In this document: positions 7,238-15,689 of the stretch, piece by piece
Layout: each line of letters starts with the position of its first letter
How positions within the stretch are numbered: the stretch's first letter is position 1
Assembly (NCBI RefSeq): GCF_012933385.1
Contig: NZ_JABBPN010000003.1
Span: 310,001-374,000, forward strand
Direction of reading: 5' to 3'
Length of the DNA stretch: 64,000 bases
DNA from: Paenibacillus lemnae
Lineage (GTDB): Bacteria; Bacillota; Bacilli; Paenibacillales; Paenibacillaceae
Translations under genes and position numbers: made by a program
Notes under the pieces: generated by a model
Databases searched by the model: none
What the model was told of the DNA's origin: nothing
The model's input: the letters and a program-made list of their open reading frames with translations, nothing else

Positions 7238-8428
7238 ATGATCTTTCGTTTGGATATGAACACAGTTTTTATATGCCTCGTTGTGGGTCAGCTGTTTACG
7301 GTACTGCTGTTATGCGCCTATCGTAACGGTCACAACAGGGATCGTGCGGTTAACAGTTTTTATGCGGCAAAAATTCTTCAAGCGGCAGGATGGCTGCTGG
7401 CCATGTTTCGGAATGATCTTCCAGACGGATTGACGGTGTATGCAGCGAACACGTTATTGTTTCTTGGAGCAGCACTGGAAGCATCAGCCTTCCTTCAGAT
7501 CACGGGGGCATTTGGCCGGAAGACCGCACGCTTTTATATGGGACTGACCCTGGTATGTGCTTTTGTTTTTTGTATGGTTGCATTTATGACAGGCAGTGAA
7601 CGATACCGTATTGTGGCCGCTTCGCTCGGCATGGCGTTGTTCTTTGTCCTTCCGGCTGTGAAGATGCTGGGGGTTAAACCGGGTTCTTTGCTTATGAAGA
7701 TGACCGGGTACATGAATGTCCTAATTTCGGCAGGAACATGGATCCGGGGTATTGTCGCCTGGACGACATCGGATTCGGCTTCCTTATATGAGCCGGGCGT
7801 TTTTCAATCCTTGTCTTTCATGTTGTTGTTCTTGTTAATGTTCATGGGGAATGTCGGTTTTGTGCTGCTTTCGAAGGAACGATCTGACCGGGAGCTGCTC
7901 CGGCTGGCGAGCTATGATGATCTGACCGGAGTTCGAAACCGGAGAACTTTTATTCTGGAGGCCAAGCGTACACTGGCGCTTTGCCGGAGAAAGCGCGTCC
8001 CCGTTTCGTTCATGCTCATGGATATTGATGATTTCAAGGACATTAATGATACTTATGGTCATGACCGGGGGGATCTGGTGCTGCAGGAATATGCCGCAAT
8101 TGTACAGCGGTGTCTGCGGGAAGGAGATCTTCTGGGACGTTATGGCGGTGATGAATTTGCTGTTCTGTTGTCCGGTTCTGACGCAGAAGCATCCGATTTC
8201 TCAGCAGAAGCTATTCGCCGTGCTGCTGAGGAGGCTTGTGTGGAGTCGTCCATCCGGTTTACACTCAGCATTGGCGTGGTTACGGTTGAACCGGATCATA
8301 TGCTGTCCGTAGACAAGCTGTATAAGCTTAGCGACAATGCGCTTTATCAGGCCAAACAGCAGGGGCGCAATCGTGCTACCCGCAGTGTTCCGGATTCTTC
8401 ATGGCCGACGAGTTCTGCTGCAGGATAA
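7238..8428 (+). CDS. Membrane-bound diguanylate cyclase (GGDEF)
   Basis: Makes cyclic di-GMP from two GTP. The N-terminal 210 residues hold about six hydrophobic segments and no recognisable named sensor. The GGDEF domain (about 222-385) begins at SYDDLTGVRNRR and has the intact active site GGDEF at 303-307, with the inhibitory RxxD site (R294 to D297) exactly five residues before it. It should therefore be catalytically active and product-inhibited. ATG 7238 has GGATAGGTG upstream. It is not in an operon with the fucosidase gene except by read-through, and a terminator follows. Confidence 0.92.
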   Translation: MIFRLDMNTVFICLVVGQLFTVLLLCAYRNGHNRDRAVNSFYAAKILQAAGWLLAMFRNDLPDGLTVYAANTLLFLGAALEASAFLQITGAFGRKTARFYMGLTLVCAFVFCMVAFMTGSERYRIVAASLGMALFFVLPAVKMLGVKPGSLLMKMTGYMNVLISAGTWIRGIVAWTTSDSASLYEPGVFQSLSFMLLFLLMFMGNVGFVLLSKERSDRELLRLASYDDLTGVRNRRTFILEAKRTLALCRRKRVPVSFMLMDIDDFKDINDTYGHDRGDLVLQEYAAIVQRCLREGDLLGRYGGDEFAVLLSGSDAEASDFSAEAIRRAAEEACVESSIRFTLSIGVVTVEPDHMLSVDKLYKLSDNALYQAKQQGRNRATRSVPDSSWPTSSAAG

Positions 8429-8454
8429 GGCAGTCACATTCATTTATACGCGCA

Positions 8455-8501
8455 AAGGTCGAAGACAGGCTCGCCAAGAGCTTTTGTCTTCGGCCTTTTT
8501 T
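8455..8501 (+). terminator. Rho-independent terminator of the GGDEF gene
   Basis: AAGGTCGAAGACA (8455-8467) pairs with TGTCTTCGGCCTT (8485-8497) and runs into T residues. The stem is nearly identical to that of the terminator at 48094-48139. Confidence 0.85.
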
Positions 8502-8585
8502 ATGGGATGCGAGGCGATGTTTAGGGTAAAACAAGATAAATAGACTGAAGTTAGATATTACCCATCGCTGCAAGGAGTGATCACC

Positions 8586-9047
8586 GTGAAAGCATTCGAC
8601 TACTCGCTGAATTATAAAGAGCTGAACCTTCGGGAGCATCCCGAGCTGTATACCGTGGGCCGCGGAGAACAGGGAGTACTGCTTGTGGAACCCTACAAGA
8701 GTGAAATTTTGCCGCACTGGCGCTTTAAGACTCCGGAGATCGCGAAGGAATCTTCAGCAAAGATTTATGAGCTGTTTCTGGATTATAAGGAGCAGGATGA
8801 CTTTGTCGGCATGGATATGGCTCGTAAATTTCTGCAGATGGGCTATACCCGGGCACGGCGGTACACAAACCACAAAGGCGGACGTAAATATTCCAAAGAA
8901 GACGGGTCGGTGCTGCCATATCAGAATGACGAGGTAAAGGCTGAGTCGGCAGCCATTTTTAAAAAACAATGGTATGAAGCCAAAACGGACCCGGATTATG
9001 TCCGGATGAAGGATGAGCACCGGAGTAAGTACGAAAGCGAGGAATAG
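8586..9047 (+). CDS. DUF4385 family protein
   Basis: A 153-residue soluble protein of unknown function. The recognisable family features are the N-terminal block YSLNYKELNLREHPELYTVG and the basic/aromatic segment GYTRARRYTNHKGGRKYSK. The frame opens at GTG 8577, but that codon overlaps the ribosome binding site. AAGGAG at 8573-8577 is 8 bases from GTG 8586, which is chosen as the start. No signal peptide or membrane segment. It stands alone. Confidence 0.78.
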   Translation: MKAFDYSLNYKELNLREHPELYTVGRGEQGVLLVEPYKSEILPHWRFKTPEIAKESSAKIYELFLDYKEQDDFVGMDMARKFLQMGYTRARRYTNHKGGRKYSKEDGSVLPYQNDEVKAESAAIFKKQWYEAKTDPDYVRMKDEHRSKYESEE

Positions 9048-9174
9048 GCGTCAGCAAAATTTAATGATCTGATCCCAGTCACATATAATCATAAGGTTCA
9101 ACCAGTAGTTCCATACCGAAACCGCTAATGGCAATCAGGAGGCAGACAGCAGGGCGGGCCTTGATTTGAAAAAG

Positions 9175-9357
9175 TCATGTTTTGTGAAATGCAAGAACTG
9201 ATAGGAGCACGACCAGAGGATAGCTGAATGCCTGCACACCCTGATCCTGAAACATAAGACCCAGCGATCGAGAAGCAGAAATGGCAAATCCGAGTGTGAA
9301 TAGCAGCAGCGGAATACGAAGCTCATATTTATGTTTCAATATGGAATGCATGTTCAT
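9175..9357 (-). CDS. Small membrane protein, 60 residues, unknown
   Basis: Not recognised. The protein has two hydrophobic segments, IPLLLFTLGFAISASRSLGL and SYPLVVLLSVLAFH, joined by a short polar turn, with a basic N-terminus (KHKYE). The start ATG is preceded on the minus strand by AAGGAG about 8 bases upstream, which supports translation. It lies after the terminator of the lipoprotein gene on the same strand, so it needs its own promoter. Confidence 0.5.
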   Translation of the reverse strand: MNMHSILKHKYELRIPLLLFTLGFAISASRSLGLMFQDQGVQAFSYPLVVLLSVLAFHKT

Positions 9358-9447
9358 AGAGAGTCTCCTTTTTTTTCATGGTCTCAGCAAAAATGCCTGT
9401 ATTCTTTAAACGTCAGAGAGCGTGTAGAAGTTACGGTTCAATGTAAC

Positions 9448-9475
9448 AAAAAAGCCCCCGCAGTTCTGCGGGGGC
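9448..9475 (-). terminator. Rho-independent terminator of the lipoprotein gene
   Basis: On the minus strand the perfect stem GCCCCCGCAG/CTGCGGGGGC (9475-9454) is followed by TTTTTT. Confidence 0.9.
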
Positions 9476-9513
9476 CTGACTGGTGAATGGTTTAGTACCA
9501 TGCAAGCAGCTGT

Positions 9514-10056
9514 TTATTTGTTTTCTAAGGAATCTTTGTACTCCTGGGCCTTCTTTTCAAGATCAACCGGCTCATAGTCATAGGTTACGGTAAGCTGGTC
9601 ATAAATATCCTTGGCTTCTTCGCGCTTCTCTTCCTTGATCAGCTGGATGAGTTCATTAAAGAACACCTTCTGTTCATCAGAGAGCAGTTCAACCGTGATC
9701 TCCATGACAGAGGTCATCGTATCTTTGGTGCCCTGGTCGAAGGTCGCGTACTGCTCTTCAGGTGTATCAAAGTACATCTGGGCTTGCTGCAATAACAGGG
9801 TTCCAGCTTCCTGATCCTTTCCTTCCGGTTTTGGAATCGATCCTCCGGTTGCTGGCATGTCAGCTTCTTCGCTGCCAGATTCATTAGACTCCATGTTGTC
9901 TTCATTAGCCGGGGTGTCCGTCTCCCCTGTGTTCACGTTATCTTCTACTGGTGCCGGGTCGGGTGCAGCTGTATCATTTTTCCCATCCCCGCAGGCGGTC
10001 AATGCGATCATCGATGATAGGAGTAAAGCGTTGAACAGGGTTTTGATTTTTGTCAT
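9514..10056 (-). CDS. Lipoprotein of unknown function
   Basis: A 180-residue secreted lipoprotein: signal peptide with lipobox LTAC (Cys at about 22), then an acidic, Asp/Glu/Pro-rich linker (about 23-80), then a helical C-terminal half (QAQMYFDTPEEQYATFDQ onward) rich in charged residues. It should be anchored on the outer face of the membrane. GAGGTG lies just before the ATG, and a promoter is visible at 10077-10104. No family recognised. Confidence 0.8.
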   Translation of the reverse strand: MTKIKTLFNALLLSSMIALTACGDGKNDTAAPDPAPVEDNVNTGETDTPANEDNMESNESGSEEADMPATGGSIPKPEGKDQEAGTLLLQQAQMYFDTPEEQYATFDQGTKDTMTSVMEITVELLSDEQKVFFNELIQLIKEEKREEAKDIYDQLTVTYDYEPVDLEKKAQEYKDSLENK

Positions 10057-10076
10057 AAGGCACCTCGTTAGTGTTA

Positions 10077-10104
10077 TTTATATTCAGCTTACATTAACCG
10101 CAAA
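10077..10104 (-). promoter_or_regulatory. Sigma-A type promoter of the lipoprotein gene
   Basis: On the minus strand TTTGCG (10104-10099) and TATAAA (10082-10077) are separated by 16 bases, some 20 bases before the start codon. Confidence 0.5.
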
Positions 10105-10253
10105 GCGCGGGATTGCATCATTCTTGTAGAACCTGACAAGCACCCAAAGCGGAATCGTGAAATGCCAACCAGCTTTTTATGTCTAATCGGGTGACAAAAT
10201 ACGTTATAATGGACATATATATATCAGTGGGACGAACCAACCTAGATACTAAC

Positions 10254-10294
10254 GAGGCCTTCACATAGAGAGAAATGCTGCATCTGAAGGCCTC
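10254..10294 (+). promoter_or_regulatory. Leader hairpin in front of the ABC exporter operon
   Basis: GAGGCCTTCA (10254-10263) and TGAAGGCCTC (10285-10294) are perfect 10-base inverted arms with a 21-base loop. The structure ends 4 bases before the CGGAGG ribosome binding site and is not followed by T residues, so it is not a terminator. A TATAAT lies upstream at 10205-10210. A role in translation control or as an operator is inference. Confidence 0.5.
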
Positions 10295-10310
10295 AGTCGG
10301 AGGAATGTAC

Positions 10311-12080
10311 ATGGGCATAGTCTTTACTTTTTTAAAGAAATACCGGGTTGCCGCGTCAGCGGCGCTGCTGCTGATGCTGATTGAGCTTTCCGTCGAGCTG
10401 GTGCAGCCGCTGATCATCTCGAAAATTATTGATGAGGGCATCCAAAAGTCGGATCTAGGATTGGTGTGGATGTGGCTGGGCGTATTGATTGTGACCGCAG
10501 TTATTGCGTTTGCAGCCGGCATAGCAAGTTCCTTTTTTGCTGCACATACCAGTCAGGGCCTAGGTTATGACATGCGCGAAGAGCTGTATGACAAGGTTCA
10601 GTCATTCTCGTATTCGGTGTTTAACCGTTTTGCGACATCCTCGTTAATCACGCGATTAACAGGAGACGTCACGCAGATTCAGGATACCATCTTTATGGGC
10701 CTGCGTTTTATGACCCGGGTGCCGCTGGTGGTTACCGGAAGCATCATGATGGCTCTGTTTGTGAATGTTCGTCTCGGTTTGTGGCTGGCTTTGACGGTGC
10801 CGGCTCTATTTATCTTCATTGCTTGGGTCATGAAAAAGGCGGCCAGTTCATTCAGCAAGGTACAGCGGCGTCTGGATTCTGTCAATGGCGTCATTCAGGA
10901 GAACCTGACGGGAATCCGCTTGATCCGTGTGTTTGTGCGGATGGGTCATGAGATTCGGAGGTTTGCATTATCCTCGGAGCAGTTGATGAAAGGTACCGTA
11001 TCGACACTGCGGATGACGGAACGGACCATGCCTTACATATTGATTGTGATGAATGCCGCCATCATAGCTGTACTGTGGTTTGGACGTTACGATATTGCTG
11101 CAGGAAGCGCTTCAATTGGTGAAGTGGTCGCTGTGCTGAACTATACCATGCGGTGTATCGGAGCCATGTCTGCGCTGTCAGGTCTGGTCATGGTCCTCTC
11201 CCGGGCACGTGCTTCAGCTCAGCGTGTACAGGAAGTGATGGATACACAGGATGACGCTGTTCAGTCGTCAGACTCTTCATTCACTGCAATGACAGACAAG
11301 GCTGCTGCACGCAGTGAAGCGGCCATTCAGGGAGATGTAGAGTTTGATCATGTCAGCTTCAGTTATCCCGGAAGCAATATCGCAGTTCTTGAGGATATCA
11401 CGTTCCGGGCCTCATCCGGTGAACGAATTGCTATTATGGGTGCAACGGGTGCGGGTAAATCTTCTCTGGTGCAGCTGATTCCTCAGCTGTATCAGGAAGC
11501 TTCCGGTACGGTTCGCATTGATGGACAGGATGCCGGACAATTTGACCCGGAATCTCTTCGCCGGAACATTGGCTATGTGCCGCAGGAAGTCCTGTTGTTC
11601 TCCGGAACCGTGAAGGACAACATCGCCTGGGGACGTGAGGATGCCAGTCTTGAGGACGTGATGGAGGCAGCTAGAAAAGCGCAGATTCACGATACCATCG
11701 AGTCTTTGCCGGATGGATATGATACCATGCTCGGCCAGCGGGGCGTCAATTTGTCGGGCGGGCAGAAGCAGCGTTTGTCGATTGCCAGAGCGCTGGTGCG
11801 CAAGCCGTCTATCCTGATTCTGGATGACAGCACAAGTGCACTGGACGTCCGGACAGAAGGCGCGCTGCTGGATGCACTTACCGATATATCCTGCACGACC
11901 TTTTTGATCACACAAAAGATCAGCACCACGACTTCAGCAGATTTGATCCTGCTTCTGGATGACGGAAGATTGATCGCCCAAGGCGGACATGAGCATCTGA
12001 TGAGACAATCTTCGCTGTATCGGCGTATTTATGAGTCGCAGTATGGGGAGGAGGCACAGCATGTTCAAAACATTCATTGA
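10311..12080 (+). CDS. Heterodimeric ABC exporter, subunit with degenerate ATP site (YfiB-like)
   Basis: A 589-residue half-transporter: six membrane segments (about 1-310), then a nucleotide-binding domain with Walker A GATGAGKSS, signature NLSGGQKQ and Walker B ILILDDSTSALD. The catalytic Glu after Walker B is Asp and the H-loop His is Gln (FLITQKIST), so its own site should not hydrolyse ATP efficiently. Its intact signature would complete the partner's site. The start is ATG 10311, 7 bases after CGGAGG; an ATG at 10305 is too close. The gene overlaps the next by 20 bases. Substrate unknown; the family includes drug and lipid exporters. Confidence 0.9.
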   Translation: MGIVFTFLKKYRVAASAALLLMLIELSVELVQPLIISKIIDEGIQKSDLGLVWMWLGVLIVTAVIAFAAGIASSFFAAHTSQGLGYDMREELYDKVQSFSYSVFNRFATSSLITRLTGDVTQIQDTIFMGLRFMTRVPLVVTGSIMMALFVNVRLGLWLALTVPALFIFIAWVMKKAASSFSKVQRRLDSVNGVIQENLTGIRLIRVFVRMGHEIRRFALSSEQLMKGTVSTLRMTERTMPYILIVMNAAIIAVLWFGRYDIAAGSASIGEVVAVLNYTMRCIGAMSALSGLVMVLSRARASAQRVQEVMDTQDDAVQSSDSSFTAMTDKAAARSEAAIQGDVEFDHVSFSYPGSNIAVLEDITFRASSGERIAIMGATGAGKSSLVQLIPQLYQEASGTVRIDGQDAGQFDPESLRRNIGYVPQEVLLFSGTVKDNIAWGREDASLEDVMEAARKAQIHDTIESLPDGYDTMLGQRGVNLSGGQKQRLSIARALVRKPSILILDDSTSALDVRTEGALLDALTDISCTTFLITQKISTTTSADLILLLDDGRLIAQGGHEHLMRQSSLYRRIYESQYGEEAQHVQNIH

Positions 12081-13917
12081 ACCGTTCCGTCATCCCAGAC
12101 CCAAATTTGAGCTCGGCAAAGGGAAAGGGATTTTCAGCCGGAAGAGTAATACCAAAACCAAGAACTTGCAGGGAACGCTGAGGCGAATCTGGTCTTATCT
12201 CGCGCAGCGCAAAGGAAAGCTCGCCATTGTGCTGCTCATGGTTCTGCTCAGCTCTGCGCTGGGACTTCTGGGACCGTTTCTATTAGGCGTGGCCGTGGAT
12301 GACTTCCTGGAAACCGCACGGTTGACAGGCGGCGAAGGAGGGCCAACATGGATTTATTTTCTGGCCGGTCTTGCCTTGGTCTTTGTGCTGCAGGCGATCA
12401 CGACCTGGCTCCATAATATATGGATGATCGGCATCGCCCAGGAGACGGTATACCGGATGAGGATGGATTTGTTTACACATCTGCACAAACTTCCGATCCC
12501 TTTTTACGGCAAAAGACAGCAGGGTGAAATCATGAGCCGTCTTACAAATGACATTGAGAACGTCAGCTCCACATTGAACAGCTCGGCGATTCAGATTTTC
12601 TCCAGTGTACTGACCCTGGTGGGTACCTTGTCTGTGATGTTGTGGCTCAGTCCGCTGCTGACCGTGCTTACGTTTACCGTGGTACCGCTCATGGCTTTGG
12701 GGCTGCGCTGGATTACAAGACGAACCGGTCCGCTGTTTAAAGAGCGGCAGCGCAACCTGGGAGAGTTGAATGGATATATTGAAGAGACACTCTCAGGCCA
12801 GCGGATTATTAAAGCTTTTTCCCAGGAAAAAAGAGTCATTCGCGAGTTTGAGGAACGTAACAGCCGAATCCGCATGTCCGGTTTTTGGGCCCAGACGATT
12901 TCCGGCTTTATTCCGAAATTGATGAATGGGCTGAACAACCTGAGTTTTGCGATTGTGGCCGGTATTGGCGGCATCATGGCTATTAAGGGATATATTTCGA
13001 TTGGGGTTGTCATCATATTTGAAAGCTATGCCAGACAATTCACCCGTCCGCTGAACGACTTGGCGAACCAGTGGAACACGCTGCTGTCCGCCATGGCAGG
13101 GGCGGAGCGCGTGTTTGAAGTGCTGGATGAAGAAGTGGAGTCACGGGATGAAGGCGCAGCGGTCAAGCTGGACCAGGTGCAGGGGGCAGTATCTTTTCAA
13201 AATGTATCTTTCGGTTACGATGAAGGACGCAATACGCTGGAAGGGATTACGTTTGAGGCAAAACCTGGCGAGATGATTGCCCTGGTCGGACCGACAGGAG
13301 CTGGTAAAACGACACTGATTCAGCTGCTGTCCCGATTCTATGACCCTTCCGGCGGGCAGATTTTACTGGACGGACGGGATCTCTCGTCAATACAGCGGGA
13401 GAGCCTGCGATCACATATGGCTTTTGTACTCCAGGATTCCTTTCTGTTCGATGGTACGATCCGGGAAAATATCCGGTTTGGACGCCTCGATGCGACCGAT
13501 GAGGAAGTGGAAGAGGCAGCCAGGCTGGCGAATGCACATTCATTCATCATGCGTCTTAATGACGGGTATGATAAGGTGCTGAAGCATGGAGGAAGCGGGA
13601 TCAGTCAGGGTCAGAAGCAGCTGCTTGCAATTGCCCGGGCAATACTGGCGGATCCGTCCATGCTGGTTCTGGATGAGGCCACAAGCAGTATTGATACGGT
13701 GACAGAGATCAAAATCCAGGAGGGGCTGCAGCGATTGATGCAGGGCCGTACCAGCTTTGTCATCGCCCACCGTTTGAATACCATTCGTCAGGCAGACCGC
13801 ATACTCGTATTGAAGGACGGCCGTCTGCTGGAAAATGGATCGCATGACGAGCTGCTGGAACAGGGCGGATTTTACAGTGAACTCTATCACAGCCAGCTGA
13901 AACGTGCAGCTATGTAA
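12061..13917 (+). CDS. Heterodimeric ABC exporter, subunit with consensus ATP site (YfiC-like)
   Basis: A 618-residue half-transporter partnering the preceding gene. A basic cytoplasmic N-terminus precedes six membrane segments (about 45-340). The nucleotide-binding domain has Walker A GPTGAGKTT, Walker B MLVLDEATSSID with the catalytic Glu, and H-loop FVIAHRLNT. Its signature is altered (GISQGQKQ instead of LSGGQ), mirroring the defect of the partner, as in TM287/TM288-type exporters. ATG 12061 has GGGGAGGAGG upstream and lies inside the previous gene, implying translational coupling. Confidence 0.92.
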   Translation: MFKTFIEPFRHPRPKFELGKGKGIFSRKSNTKTKNLQGTLRRIWSYLAQRKGKLAIVLLMVLLSSALGLLGPFLLGVAVDDFLETARLTGGEGGPTWIYFLAGLALVFVLQAITTWLHNIWMIGIAQETVYRMRMDLFTHLHKLPIPFYGKRQQGEIMSRLTNDIENVSSTLNSSAIQIFSSVLTLVGTLSVMLWLSPLLTVLTFTVVPLMALGLRWITRRTGPLFKERQRNLGELNGYIEETLSGQRIIKAFSQEKRVIREFEERNSRIRMSGFWAQTISGFIPKLMNGLNNLSFAIVAGIGGIMAIKGYISIGVVIIFESYARQFTRPLNDLANQWNTLLSAMAGAERVFEVLDEEVESRDEGAAVKLDQVQGAVSFQNVSFGYDEGRNTLEGITFEAKPGEMIALVGPTGAGKTTLIQLLSRFYDPSGGQILLDGRDLSSIQRESLRSHMAFVLQDSFLFDGTIRENIRFGRLDATDEEVEEAARLANAHSFIMRLNDGYDKVLKHGGSGISQGQKQLLAIARAILADPSMLVLDEATSSIDTVTEIKIQEGLQRLMQGRTSFVIAHRLNTIRQADRILVLKDGRLLENGSHDELLEQGGFYSELYHSQLKRAAM

Positions 13918-13921
13918 GGTT

Positions 13922-13957
13922 AACACCGGAAGCGCTCATAAGAGCCTTCCGGTGTTT
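13922..13957 (+). terminator. Rho-independent terminator of the ABC exporter operon
   Basis: ACACCGGAAG pairs with CTTCCGGTGT, with an inner GCTC-ATAA-GAGC stem, followed by TTTG. Confidence 0.75.
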
Positions 13958-14008
13958 GTAATTTCTCAGTATTACAATAGCAGACAGGATCTGAAAGGGA
14001 GGTGACTT

Positions 14009-14347
14009 ATGATGATGAAGGAAATGTTTCAGCTTGATGAGATGACAGCTGCGGTGAGTCATCATCCGCTGTATGTGCTCATGCTGAAAACACAGCACTG
14101 CGGCGTATGTGAAGCGGTTCAGGCCAAGGTGGCCGTAATGCTGGATAAGAATGAGAGCGTATCAGGAGGGTATGCCTATCTCGAGAAGGTTCCGGAGGCG
14201 GCGTCTGTATATATAGCGTTGACATCCCCGGTAGTATTGGTCTTTTTTGAAGGAAAGGAAGTGTACCGGGCCGCCAGGTTTGTGCGAATGGACGAACTGG
14301 AGCAGGTGCTGATCCGGTATGAAGAAGTGCTCGGAATGGAATCTTAG
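14009..14347 (+). CDS. Thioredoxin-like protein with CGVC motif
   Basis: A 112-residue thioredoxin-fold protein. The redox pair is C-G-V-C at about residues 31-34 (TQHCGVCEAVQAK) and the cis-proline is in TSPVVLVFFEGKEV. The domain keeps the strand and helix order of thioredoxin, but the Trp before the CxxC is replaced by His. No signal peptide. GGAGGTG lies just before a run of three ATG codons, so the exact start (14009, 14012 or 14015) is uncertain. Confidence 0.82.
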   Translation: MMMKEMFQLDEMTAAVSHHPLYVLMLKTQHCGVCEAVQAKVAVMLDKNESVSGGYAYLEKVPEAASVYIALTSPVVLVFFEGKEVYRAARFVRMDELEQVLIRYEEVLGMES

Positions 14348-14358
14348 GGATTCCTTCC

Positions 14359-14547
14359 TTACGGCATTGGGCTGAGAAGGTTGAGTGTTACATTACCCAT
14401 CCATTGAAACAGGAATAGGGCCGTCAGTATGAAAGAGCAAAGGCCGGCTGCAGGTTTGTTCATTTTTGGGATAAAAGTAAGAACTTTATACAGCAGAGCA
14501 AAGCCAAAGCATCCGGCTGAAACAAACAGGATCAGGGGCAGCCACAT
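14359..14547 (-). CDS. Small membrane protein, 62 residues, unknown
   Basis: Not recognised. Two hydrophobic segments, LPLILFVSAGCFGFALLYKV and GLCSFILTALFLFQWMGNV, flank a short basic loop (IPKMNKPA). The frame opens at GTG 14556, but GGAGTG there serves as ribosome binding site for ATG 14547, 8 bases on. It converges on the thioredoxin-like gene, with 11 bases between the stops. Confidence 0.5.
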   Translation of the reverse strand: MWLPLILFVSAGCFGFALLYKVLTFIPKMNKPAAGLCSFILTALFLFQWMGNVTLNLLSPMP

Positions 14548-14647
14548 ATTATTCACTCCATTCTTTTTTCTTTTATTAAGGGTGGTTTACTCTATTTTAC
14601 ACAATATTACTGATCTGAACAGTCTTGTATTCGAGCCTCAAATCTAT

Positions 14648-14667
14648 ATAGCTATTCAAATAGTTAT
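14648..14667. promoter_or_regulatory. Imperfect palindrome, possible operator of the glycosidase operon
   Basis: ATAGCTATT and AATAGTTAT form an inverted repeat with one mismatch around CA, 60 bases before the start of the first glycosidase gene. The size suits a dimeric regulator. This is inference only. Confidence 0.3.
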
Positions 14668-14726
14668 TTGATACGATGGGGCTGGCAAGCGTTTATTATA
14701 AAAACTTCTGATCAAGGAGGAATAAA

Positions 14727-15656
14727 ATGAAAGCGCCATTATTTCGTGATCCCATCTATGACGGCGCTGCCGATCCGGTTGTAATCTGGAACAGGCAAGC
14801 CGAAGAATGGTGGATGATTTATACGAATCGCAGAGCGACAGAGACTGGAATGGGTGTAGCATGGGTTCACGGTACGGACCTCGGCGTTGCGTCGTCGAAG
14901 AACGGTCTGAATTGGTTATATCGTGGTACGCTCAACGGCCTGGAAATCGAATGGGGCCATAATACGTTCTGGGCACCTGAGGTAATCTGGCATGAGGGGA
15001 CTTATCATATGTACGTCAGCTATATTCAAGGGGTACCTGATCAATGGGAGTCTCATAAAAGAAACATTCTCCATTACTCGAGCCCTGATCTGTTATCCTG
15101 GACCTATCATTCGGAAGTCAAGCTTAGTTCGGACCGTGTGATCGACGCATGCGTGTACCGGATGCCTGACGGCCGGTTTCGTATGTGGTACAAAGACGAG
15201 GATAATGGTTCGGCAACCTATGCGGCAGACAGCTTGAACTTGCATGATTGGGAGGTAGTTGGTCCCGTTCTGACGCATCGCTCTCATGAAGGCCCAAATG
15301 TATTTGAATTTAAAGGATACTACTGGATGATTGTTGATGAGTGGAGGGGTCAAGGTGTGTTCCGCTCGACAGATCTGGAGCAGTGGGAACGAAATGGGCT
15401 CATTCTCGATAAACCGGGTACTCGGGAGGATGACGGTACGATCGGTCTGCATGCTGATGTTGTTGTGCAAGATGATAACGCATACATTTTTTATTTTACC
15501 CATCCTGAACGTATTGGAACTTATGATCCGGATCAGACATATGGCATGCGGCGATCTTCGATACAAGCTGCACGGCTCGATGTGGTGGACGGTAATCTGG
15601 TTTGTAACAGAGACGAAGACGTTGAGCTGATACTGCACCCGGAATCTACAGGATAG
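14727..15656 (+). CDS. Five-bladed beta-propeller glycosidase (GH43-like)
   Basis: A 309-residue cytoplasmic protein of the clan GH-F/GH-J fold. Candidate catalytic residues appear at the positions typical of GH43: an Asp in the first blade (YDGAADPVVIW), an Asp in DRVIDACVYRMPDG, and a Glu in SHEGPNVFEFKGYYW. Repeated aromatic propeller strands (WMIYTNRR, YHMYVSYIQ, FRMWYKDED, YYWMIVDEW) are visible. It is shorter than most GH43 enzymes and has no accessory domain or signal peptide. AAGGAGGAA precedes the ATG. It forms an operon with the following GH43 gene, pointing to arabinose- or xylose-containing oligosaccharides, although substrate is not settled. Confidence 0.78.
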   Translation: MKAPLFRDPIYDGAADPVVIWNRQAEEWWMIYTNRRATETGMGVAWVHGTDLGVASSKNGLNWLYRGTLNGLEIEWGHNTFWAPEVIWHEGTYHMYVSYIQGVPDQWESHKRNILHYSSPDLLSWTYHSEVKLSSDRVIDACVYRMPDGRFRMWYKDEDNGSATYAADSLNLHDWEVVGPVLTHRSHEGPNVFEFKGYYWMIVDEWRGQGVFRSTDLEQWERNGLILDKPGTREDDGTIGLHADVVVQDDNAYIFYFTHPERIGTYDPDQTYGMRRSSIQAARLDVVDGNLVCNRDEDVELILHPESTG

Positions 15657-15689
15657 GTAAATAACATAAGCTTGGGAGGAGCATCTAAG

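Noticed and set aside
14682..14700. cre-like GGCAAGCGTTTATT before the first GH43-like gene
   Set aside because: Only the central AAGCG and a few flanking bases fit; three conserved positions of the CcpA operator are wrong.
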